A DNA stretch of 26,531 bases from Lachnospiraceae bacterium UBA1721 (GTDB taxonomy: Bacteria; Bacillota; Clostridia; Lachnospirales; Lachnospiraceae), in NCBI GenBank assembly GCA_002317155.1, contig DCIR01000045.1, positions 880 through 27,410 on the forward strand, in the 5' to 3' direction. Below the pieces are notes generated by a model. That model worked only from the letters and a program-made list of their open reading frames with translations, was not told where the DNA came from and searched no databases. A program made the position numbers and the translations under genes. Shown here piece by piece: positions 16,989 to 23,173 of this stretch (position 1 is the stretch's first letter; each line of letters opens with the position of its first letter).

Positions 16989-18632
16989 ATGAAAAAGAGG
17001 AATTTGTTTGAAAAAATAATAGGTGCGGTACTGGTATCTGCCATGCTTGTTATCACAGGCTGCGGTGGAGAAGATACATATGTGAAACCGAACTATGTAG
17101 AGGTGACAGGTGATATAACAGAGCCTACCGGTTATCAGGGCCCCAAGTCTTCGTATATGATTTATTATGGAGTGCTGAATGCTGATATCATAGAAATGGC
17201 TAAACATTATGAGGTCGTAATCCTTCACCCCAGAATGGGAGACATCACCAGATCACAGGTCAAGGAGTTACAGGACAGCGGATGTATTGTTTTAGGATAT
17301 ATTTCCATCGGTGAAGACCTGAGAACCTATGGCTATACAGCTGAAACAATGCTTCAGGATGAAAGATTTACGGCTGATGGTTCCGGCCCGAGAGTTGATC
17401 CCAGATCGGCAGGAGATGCAACACTTGATAATGTAGCACTGCTTGGAAAGGCATCTGACGGCGGAACAGGATATGCATCATTCTATCTTGATGATAACGA
17501 TCATGATGGCGCTCCTGATATGAACGTTAATTTTGGATGTGCGTTTACAAATATCGGAGATCCTGCCTGGTATGATACCTTGGATGCTATGTTGTTTGAC
17601 GGTGTTGACGGAATCCCCGGAATCAGAGAGATTCTTACTACAGATTACGGCAGAGGTCTTGGCTGTGACGGGCTGTTCCTTGATACAATTGATACTGCGG
17701 CTCCCAATGCATATACTGCTGATACGGATGCAAATAAGACGAGATACGAGTGGACTGCTCCGGGAGTATTGGAGTTCTGTAAGAGACTGAAGGAAAATTA
17801 TCCTGATAAGAAGATTTTACAGAACCGTGGAATGTTCATGTTCAACTGTGCGCTTCCTATGTTTAAGTATAATCCCAGAACCTATATTGATTATTTACTT
17901 GTAGAGAGCTACAGATTGGATTCGAACCAGACTACCGCATATGTAGATTCATTTTTTAGAGACAACAAATATAATTATGCGCCTAAAATCATGGCTGAGG
18001 CAGGCAGAAGCGATGGATTTACCGTATTATCACTCGGATATGCTGAAGGACCTGCAGAAGAGGAATTGATGGACACTCTGTTAGGATATTCGCAGGTAGG
18101 AATGGATATTTTGATGGAGGATATATATGAAGCGCAGGAACTTGCAGGATATACTCATTACATTACAGACGGAAGCGTAACTGTAGTAAATGATTTTGTT
18201 ATCACATATGAGGACAAAACCGATGAAACTGCGCCTGTATGGACCAGTGTATACAATGACAGCAATGTGTGGCCGCCTGAGGCACCTACTCCCAGAGAAG
18301 GTATTCAGGAGATAGAGGTGATACAGGGAGGTGTAATAGTCAGATATGACGTTGCACTTGATAGAAATAAAGTAGTGTATACCCTGTATTATCAGGAAGA
18401 GCCTTTTGATTTTGAAAATGATCCGGATCTTAGTGCGGCGGAAGCAGTAGTACTGGATCCTCAGGTAGGTGACGGATACGATCATTATGCACCTGATGTA
18501 TATCCTAATCAGAGTGAAGTGACCGGACTTGATAGCGGAAAGCAGTACTATTTTGTATTGCGTGCGAGCGATAATACCGAGCTTCATAATGAAGAAAAAA
18601 ACGAAATTGTGATGACTGCAACGCCTAAATAG
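16989..18632 (+). CDS. PelA/GH114-like glycosidase lipoprotein with FN3-like C-terminus
   Basis: The 547-aa lipoprotein has a signal peptide ending in lipobox ITGC (Cys25). The body (about 45-385) resembles the alpha-1,4-polygalactosaminidase barrel of GH114/GH166 and PelA: MIYYGVLN, ILHPRMGD, GCIVLGYISIGED, GLGCDGLFLDTIDTAAP and LLVESYRLDS, with likely acidic residues in the last two. The C-terminus (about 400-547) looks FN3-like (VTGLDSGKQYYFVLRASDN). It would act on the outer membrane face on a GalN/GalNAc polymer such as Pel, so it can serve as the PelA hydrolase of this locus. I prefer ATG 16989 because AAGAGG at 16974-16979 is 9 nt away; the in-frame ATG 16980 touches it. Confidence 0.8.
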   Translation: MKKRNLFEKIIGAVLVSAMLVITGCGGEDTYVKPNYVEVTGDITEPTGYQGPKSSYMIYYGVLNADIIEMAKHYEVVILHPRMGDITRSQVKELQDSGCIVLGYISIGEDLRTYGYTAETMLQDERFTADGSGPRVDPRSAGDATLDNVALLGKASDGGTGYASFYLDDNDHDGAPDMNVNFGCAFTNIGDPAWYDTLDAMLFDGVDGIPGIREILTTDYGRGLGCDGLFLDTIDTAAPNAYTADTDANKTRYEWTAPGVLEFCKRLKENYPDKKILQNRGMFMFNCALPMFKYNPRTYIDYLLVESYRLDSNQTTAYVDSFFRDNKYNYAPKIMAEAGRSDGFTVLSLGYAEGPAEEELMDTLLGYSQVGMDILMEDIYEAQELAGYTHYITDGSVTVVNDFVITYEDKTDETAPVWTSVYNDSNVWPPEAPTPREGIQEIEVIQGGVIVRYDVALDRNKVVYTLYYQEEPFDFENDPDLSAAEAVVLDPQVGDGYDHYAPDVYPNQSEVTGLDSGKQYYFVLRASDNTELHNEEKNEIVMTATPK

Positions 18633-18673
18633 AGTTTATTTGGTCATGCGAAACATGAAAGAATGGACGAATT

Positions 18674-18689
18674 AAACAAACAAACGAAC
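18674..18689 (+). repeat. Short AAAC-type microsatellite
   Basis: Three AAAC units and one GAAC lie in the 226-bp gap between the lipoprotein and small-protein genes, within a longer stretch rich in A and C. It is too short to claim phase variation. No clear terminator follows the lipoprotein gene. Confidence 0.4.
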
Positions 18690-18745
18690 AAAATAACGAA
18701 AAAAATGTGATATAGGTAAAAAATACACAAAAGGGCTATATTTAA

Positions 18746-18774
18746 TTGACGTTAAGTGACTTGGATGCTATAAT
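18746..18774 (+). promoter_or_regulatory. Near-consensus extended -10 promoter of the small secreted protein
   Basis: TTGACG (18746-18751), exactly 17 bp, then TATAAT (18769-18774) with an upstream TGC extended element (18766-18768). It differs from consensus at one base and is the strongest promoter in the window. The start is predicted near 18781, leaving a leader of about 78 nt that contains a small AGGAT/ATCCT hairpin and ends in AAGGAGAG. Confidence 0.85.
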
Positions 18775-18858
18775 TTAGGACAATAAAGAAGTTGTAGGAT
18801 TTTGAGATCCTGATAAAAGAGAGAGATTGTTTTTGTGTTCTGATAAGGAGAGATTATC

Positions 18859-19317
18859 ATGAAGAATTATGAGAGACCGATGATTTTGGAAGTTGAAGAG
18901 ATGGCTGAAGGTATTTATGCCAATAGTGGTGTTGTGGATTATGATAATGATACCGAGTGCTGGACATGGGATGTATATTTCCCTGATCTTAACAAGAACA
19001 AAAATGGTGCAGGAACTCAGTGTGATGTAAGAATTAAAGCTGAGCATCCTACCACAGTTCATCATATTTCAGCTAAGCAGACAATTACTATTACATTTAA
19101 TCAGACTATTACTGGTGGTTGGTTTGATTCAGGATCGTTTTCGGCCGATGGAACAACAGTAACATTGGTGAGAGAGTTGATGGCTGATGCATATAAATCT
19201 GGTGATAATTTTGATGTAGGTTTAACAGTAGATTGTGCAGATTCAGTTAATTTGTCAGTTGTGGGATCAACATTTGCTTGTACACATGCTCCTAACGTGC
19301 AGGGTAATTTTGATTGA
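18859..19317 (+). CDS. Small exported-type protein with MAEGIYA leader and beta-rich four-Cys body
   Basis: The 152-aa protein has a charged, non-hydrophobic N-terminus (MKNYERPMILEVEEMAEGIYA, 1-21) and then a polar, Thr/Val/Ser-rich body. The leader resembles a group of clostridial proteins with a KYxKP...E..AEGVYAxSG start, recalled from memory and not searched. IYA before Asn22 could be a peptidase site. The body has C34, C55, C126 and C141, enough for two disulfides, and alternating strands (TITITFNQTITGGWFDSGSF, GTTVTLVRELM, NFDVGLTVDCADSVNLSVVG) like a CBM2-type carbohydrate-binding sandwich. Next to it lie an ABC exporter and a PqqD-kinase fusion, so it is the likely cargo. AAGGAGAG sits before ATG 18859. 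Confidence 0.75.
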   Translation: MKNYERPMILEVEEMAEGIYANSGVVDYDNDTECWTWDVYFPDLNKNKNGAGTQCDVRIKAEHPTTVHHISAKQTITITFNQTITGGWFDSGSFSADGTTVTLVRELMADAYKSGDNFDVGLTVDCADSVNLSVVGSTFACTHAPNVQGNFD

Positions 19318-19345
19318 TGTATTGCAAAAATTAATGTAAAATATA

Positions 19346-19380
19346 AAAGCACTACCTGTTATACAGGTAGTGCTTTATTA
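19346..19380 (+). terminator. Intercistronic hairpin/partial terminator
   Basis: A perfect 14-bp stem (19346-19359 with 19363-19376) with a 3-nt loop lies between the small-protein gene and the ABC gene. The 3' tract (ATTATTATAAG) is a poor T-run, so read-through is likely. On the opposite strand the flanking TTTTATATTTT is better. It would give much cargo mRNA and less transporter mRNA. Confidence 0.75.
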
Positions 19381-19412
19381 TTATAAGTTTTATAAATAGT
19401 GTTTAATGAACT

Positions 19413-21179
19413 ATGATTGAGGACGAAAAAGTAAAGAAAAAGATTAATATAAAGGATACTGCTCGCTCACTTAAGCAACAGCTTAAGTGGCTTCTTTTCT
19501 ATGTAAAAAAATATTGGTGGGCGATGCTGGTTATTACGGTACTTGGATTCTCAGGAGCGTTACTTGGCCTATTTGGAAGCTTGTTCTCAAAGGATTTGGT
19601 AGATATCATTACCGGGCATAATACCGGAGCAGTTATTAAGACGTTTGCATTCTTGATTGGGATGACGTTGACTTCAAGCATTGTTGCTCAATTATCAGGT
19701 TATTTTACCAATAAGATTACGATGAAAGTTGAGAATGAAATAAAGAGGGATATTTTTGCTAAGATATTATTGGCTGATTGGGAAAAATTATGCGATTATC
19801 ATTCCGGAGATTTGTATACTAGATGGGGATCTGATATTTCAAGTGTGGCATCGGCAATTCTGAGCTTTATACCTAATTTGCTTGTTTATCTCTTCAGATT
19901 TGGTTCGGCATTTTATATTATGGTACGCAATGACATCAGCTTTGCTGTGATTGCAATGGCTAGCATACCGTTTTCGATTTTCATATCACGCGGTTTGTCA
20001 AGAAAACTTCGCCAGAACACTATGCGTAGCGCGACAATTAACGCAAAAATGTCTCGATTCAGTCAGGAGTCTTTTTCCAATATTCAGATTATTAAGGCAT
20101 TTGATATAACAAAAGTATACGTGAGAAGATTAAAAGAACTGCAAGAAGAGTTTGTTAAAATGCGTTTGGCTAATCAGAGGGTATCAATAATTATAACTTT
20201 ATTGCTTACTATCGAGGGATTGATTTTTTCTTATATTTCGTATGGTTGGGGTATATATAGAGTATGGGAAGGCGCTATTACATATGGTACTATGACGTTG
20301 TTTCTTGCGCTGTCATCTAGTTTGTCTACATCTATTAATTCACTTGTGAATTTAGTTCCTAATGCGGTAATGATATCCACTGCTACACGTAGAGTGATGG
20401 ACATAGCCGAGATTGAACAGGAAAAGGAAAGCAACCGTGAAGAGGTACGTGCTTTCTATGAACAGAATGAGAATGCCGGTATAGGCATAATTGTTCGTGG
20501 TATTGAATTTGAATACAGAAACGGAAATGATGTTTTTTCTGGTGTATCCTTTGAAGCGCAACCGCATGAAATTATAGCATTGGTAGGTCCGTCTGGAGAA
20601 GGAAAAACCACCATGTTGCGTTTGGTGTTATCATTAGTACATGCTAGAAAAGGTGATATATATATGATAGGAGCGGATGGCGAGAGATTTGATCTTGATG
20701 CTTCTGCCAGATCTTTGATGTCATATGTTCCACAGGGTAATACAATGCTTACCGGTACGATTGCCGAAAACCTCAGGTTTGTAAAAGAAGATGCTACTGA
20801 TGAAGAAATAGTTGCGGCATTAAAAATGGCATGTGCTTGGGAATTCGTTGAAAAACGCCCGGATGGAATTAATAGTGAAATACGAGAAAAAGGAATGGGA
20901 TTTTCTGAAGGACAGTCACAGAGATTGGCGATTGCAAGAGCATTATTAAGAAAAGCGCCTATATTACTCCTTGATGAGGCAACATCGGCACTTGATCCTG
21001 AAACCGAGAACAGACTGTTTGAAAATATACTTGCGGATGATTATCCCAGAACCTGTATATTGACTACGCATAGACCTAGTGTTCTGAAAAATTGCAAGCA
21101 TGTTTATCGTGTAAAAGAGCATAAGGTGACTGAAATGAATGATAGTGAGATTGATGAACTTATGGGCGTTCGTCGATAA
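19413..21179 (+). CDS. ABC exporter (fused membrane and ATPase domains, no C39 peptidase)
   Basis: The 588-aa half-transporter has about six membrane segments between 35 and 315 and one ATPase domain (about 358-588): Walker A GPSGEGKTT (392-400), Q-loop Q441, signature SEGQ (498-501, a variant of SGGQ), Walker B ILLLDEATSALD (517-528) and H553. It should work as a homodimer. The N-terminus is only a short charged tail, so it lacks the C39 peptidase of bacteriocin exporters; any leader cleavage needs another enzyme. Its gene partners suggest it exports the 152-aa protein. ATG 19413 has no clear Shine-Dalgarno, and an in-frame stop just upstream rules out a longer form. Its 3' end overlaps the opposing gene by 20 bp. 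Confidence 0.88.
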   Translation: MIEDEKVKKKINIKDTARSLKQQLKWLLFYVKKYWWAMLVITVLGFSGALLGLFGSLFSKDLVDIITGHNTGAVIKTFAFLIGMTLTSSIVAQLSGYFTNKITMKVENEIKRDIFAKILLADWEKLCDYHSGDLYTRWGSDISSVASAILSFIPNLLVYLFRFGSAFYIMVRNDISFAVIAMASIPFSIFISRGLSRKLRQNTMRSATINAKMSRFSQESFSNIQIIKAFDITKVYVRRLKELQEEFVKMRLANQRVSIIITLLLTIEGLIFSYISYGWGIYRVWEGAITYGTMTLFLALSSSLSTSINSLVNLVPNAVMISTATRRVMDIAEIEQEKESNREEVRAFYEQNENAGIGIIVRGIEFEYRNGNDVFSGVSFEAQPHEIIALVGPSGEGKTTMLRLVLSLVHARKGDIYMIGADGERFDLDASARSLMSYVPQGNTMLTGTIAENLRFVKEDATDEEIVAALKMACAWEFVEKRPDGINSEIREKGMGFSEGQSQRLAIARALLRKAPILLLDEATSALDPETENRLFENILADDYPRTCILTTHRPSVLKNCKHVYRVKEHKVTEMNDSEIDELMGVRR

Positions 21180-22368
21180 AATGCTTTAATACTTTCTGTG
21201 ACTTGACTTCCTTTGTGCAAAATAATTTACAAAATGTAACGCTCTGACTAAGCATGTTCATATCATTAAAGAATTGGCGTAGGTCATATGGAGTAAGCAT
21301 AAGGGTTATAAGGCGTTTCGATAGAGACACGAGTCCGGTATATCCTGGGATAGCGTTTACTACATTGTCGTTGACTCGCTTTATATATGCTATTGTTCCC
21401 AATTCGAAAGTGCCAGTAGAATATATTTCTGAAGTGCCACACCACGGAATACCATAAACCATAGGTATTCCGTTTTTTATACCTATTAGATTGACATCTC
21501 CGTTTATATTAGTTGCATAATTGCCATCGGTCCAATGCTTTGCTTGTGTAGACTTGCCTGTGCCGGAAAGCGCCGAGAATAGGATTGCCTTGTTTTTGTA
21601 CAACACAGATGCAGAGTGAACGGCATATAATCCTTTTGTTTTTGCAAGAAGCAAAAAAGGAATTCGTAATGCCTGAAGTATGTCTTCCTTTATCTGTACC
21701 TGGGCACGCATCTTTCTTTTGCAGATAATATGTGCCTTACCTAGGGAATTATCTATCCACATGCAATGAAGCTGAGAGGATTGTGGGTAGATGAACAGCA
21801 ATGCATTTTCAATCTTGTAGATATCTACTGACTCAGAATGAATGTACGGCTCTGTGCTTTTGATTGAATGTAAATATTGTTCGATATCAGTATTAAAGTA
21901 TACGAATACAGACTGATGTATATTGGATGGCGAACTCTTAAATGTAAGAAGTTTTTCATCAAACATACCTTCAAAACCATAAAGTGCAATATTTATATCC
22001 GCGATTGATATTGTTGAGTAAAGAGGTACATCGTCAGTTGAAAATAAAGATATATCGAATTCAGGCTTGGCGGTGATATTTATGGATGGTGTTGAGTCCA
22101 CTAGTACCCCGTTTTTCTTAAGTGTTTTTACAACATTAATAACATCTGCACGTGCCTCGGATATGTATTCCTCGGGAACCTGAGTCTCGATTATAAATTT
22201 ATCAGCACATTCGCTTGCGGAAATATCATTTGCAAATAGATTCCATATAATTGAGCCGCTTTTGGATATATGTATCCCACGGAGGTTTGATGCTAAAGCT
22301 TGACCTGTGGGGAGAAGATGATATGTAGAATTTATCTCAAATAATGAAAAATCTGGATTTTGTACCAT
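21160..22368 (-). CDS. PqqD-like domain fused to HPr-kinase-like domain
   Basis: The 402-aa protein joins an N-terminal PqqD-like/RRE-like domain (about 5-92, with ALASNLRGIHISKSGSIIWNLF) to a C-terminal HPr-kinase-like domain. The latter has HSAS (251-254), a P-loop SALSGTGKST (265-274, K272), NGD (289-291) and GIPWCGTSE (306-314). True HprK regulates PTS sugar uptake; relatives fused or linked to PqqD domains are found in peptide clusters, and some lasso-peptide clusters use HprK-like enzymes as tailoring kinases. Leader binding plus phosphorylation of the neighbouring small protein is therefore possible but unproven. Its ribosome site is CGGAG on the minus strand. It is convergent with the ABC gene and divergent from the peptidase gene. 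Confidence 0.8.
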   Translation of the reverse strand: MVQNPDFSLFEINSTYHLLPTGQALASNLRGIHISKSGSIIWNLFANDISASECADKFIIETQVPEEYISEARADVINVVKTLKKNGVLVDSTPSINITAKPEFDISLFSTDDVPLYSTISIADINIALYGFEGMFDEKLLTFKSSPSNIHQSVFVYFNTDIEQYLHSIKSTEPYIHSESVDIYKIENALLFIYPQSSQLHCMWIDNSLGKAHIICKRKMRAQVQIKEDILQALRIPFLLLAKTKGLYAVHSASVLYKNKAILFSALSGTGKSTQAKHWTDGNYATNINGDVNLIGIKNGIPMVYGIPWCGTSEIYSTGTFELGTIAYIKRVNDNVVNAIPGYTGLVSLSKRLITLMLTPYDLRQFFNDMNMLSQSVTFCKLFCTKEVKSQKVLKHFIDERP

Positions 22369-22410
22369 ATTAGTCTCCGTTAATAAGAAGTTGGAAATCT
22401 ATTGTTCAAT

Positions 22411-22416
22411 ATTATA
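22411..22416 (-). promoter_or_regulatory. -10 element for the PqqD-kinase gene
   Basis: The minus strand reads TATAAT here. At 17 bp the -35 would be GCAATA, a poor match, so the promoter is weak or needs an activator. It abuts the palindrome that follows on the + strand. Confidence 0.5.
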
Positions 22417-22440
22417 AGCAATAGCGCGTAATCTATTGCT
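22417..22440. promoter_or_regulatory. Palindromic operator candidate between divergent genes
   Basis: AGCAATAG (22417-22424) and CTATTGCT (22433-22440) form a perfect 8-bp inverted repeat with an 8-bp spacer. A further CTATTG half-site lies at 22399-22404; AATCTATTG is repeated at 22396 and 22430. The dyad lies exactly between the minus-strand -10 and overlaps the + strand -35, so one bound protein could control both genes. Confidence 0.6.
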
Positions 22441-22465
22441 ATATGATATATTCAAAATATATAAT
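22436..22465 (+). promoter_or_regulatory. Promoter candidate for the S24/S26 peptidase gene
   Basis: TTGCTA (22436-22441), an 18-bp spacer and TATAAT (22460-22465). The start would be near 22472, downstream of the first in-frame ATG at 22443, which argues that this ATG is not used. Confidence 0.5.
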
Positions 22466-22523
22466 ATCATTTGCACATACCTTTTTCTATTGTTTGACTA
22501 ACGATTTTCGGGAGGTTGCTATT

Positions 22524-22979
22524 ATTAATACGGCAGAAGATAAAAAATTGAATCCTGAAGAACTTCTACGCAGTGGTCAGGCTATATCAATATCACCGCA
22601 GGGCTACAGTATGTATCCTTTGATTTATCCTGGGCGTGACAGAGTAGTAATCGAGCCCATAGCTGATGAATACAGGTTAAAAAGAGGCGATGTAGTGCTT
22701 TTCAGAGGTAAAGGCAATGTACTTGAACTGCATCGCATAGCGAAAAAGGTCAACGATGTTTACTACATTGTAGGCGATAATCAGAAGGAGATGGAGGGCC
22801 CGATAGAGGAGGCTGCCATTTGCGGTATTGTTACGGAAATTACCCGTAAAGGCAAGAAGATAGATACTGCGAACGGTTGGTATAAATTTGTGACCGGGAT
22901 ATGGCTTTTCCTTCGTCCAATCAGACCTGCAATATCAAAAACAATACATTTTTTCAAAACGATAGGTAAGAAGCATTGA
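22524..22979 (+). CDS. S24/S26-family signal-peptidase-like protein, start codon uncertain
   Basis: The protein (151 aa from this start) has the catalytic serine motif QGYSMYPLIYPGRD, then KRGDVVLFRGKG, LELHRIAKKV and YYIVGDNQ. These are boxes B-E of type I signal peptidases. The HRI motif suggests the His-type, SipW/ER-like catalytic dyad instead of Lys. No real membrane anchor is seen. A strong GGGAGG (22510-22515) is followed by no ATG, GTG or TTG in frame; the best-spaced codon is ATT 22524 (or ATT 22521). The in-frame ATG 22443 has no ribosome site and lies before the predicted transcript start. It may cleave the leader of the 152-aa protein. Such cleavage is inference from neighbourhood. 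Confidence 0.75.
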   Translation: MNTAEDKKLNPEELLRSGQAISISPQGYSMYPLIYPGRDRVVIEPIADEYRLKRGDVVLFRGKGNVLELHRIAKKVNDVYYIVGDNQKEMEGPIEEAAICGIVTEITRKGKKIDTANGWYKFVTGIWLFLRPIRPAISKTIHFFKTIGKKH

Positions 22980-23005
22980 TTCATTGTGAATTGATGCTTT
23001 TTATT
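22971..23005 (+). terminator. Terminator after the peptidase gene
   Basis: Bases 22971-22983 pair with 22987-22999, including two G-U pairs, around a TTG loop and followed by a T-rich tract. The stop codon of the peptidase gene is inside the 5' arm. It separates the export module from thrS. Confidence 0.75.
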
Positions 23006-23017
23006 GTGTTCGAAGGA

Positions 23018-23046
23018 TTTACAATTGAATACTTCGGTATTAAAAT
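23018..23046 (+). promoter_or_regulatory. Promoter of thrS
   Basis: TTTACA (23018-23023), 17 bp, TAAAAT (23041-23046): each box differs from consensus at one base. Predicted start near 23053. Confidence 0.7.
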
Positions 23047-23052
23047 AAATAT

Positions 23053-23173
23053 TTGATGCGTCATCGTTTTTTTGATTTGAGACTAAATGGATGAGATGAT
23101 GCGTATGCAACTAAAAAACGCACGTATGAATTCGTCTTCATGCTGCGAAAAATTCCGCAGGAGGAAAATTAAA
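23053..23173 (+). promoter_or_regulatory. thrS 5' leader with small hairpins, not a T-box
   Basis: The leader of about 120 nt lacks the T-box AGGGTGGNACCGCG motif. TGCGT (23100-23104) can pair with ACGCA (23118-23122), and CTGCG (23143-23147) with CGCAG (23156-23160), whose 3' arm overlaps the AGGAGG ribosome site at 23159-23164. An open frame from ATG 23087 runs through the leader in phase with thrS and includes a Cys-Cys pair. It could be a leader peptide or just untranslated. Confidence 0.4.

Noticed and set aside
18081..18587. Minus-strand 168-codon reading frame
   Set aside because: Antisense to the lipoprotein gene, Ile/Tyr-rich and without family features.
18859..22979. Lasso peptide or lanthipeptide cluster
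   Set aside because: No B1/B2, LanM, LanBC, YcaO or radical-SAM gene; the cargo is far larger than such precursors.
22980..23173. T-box riboswitch ahead of thrS
   Set aside because: The T-box core motif and a terminator/antiterminator pair are absent, and the leader is only about 120 nt.
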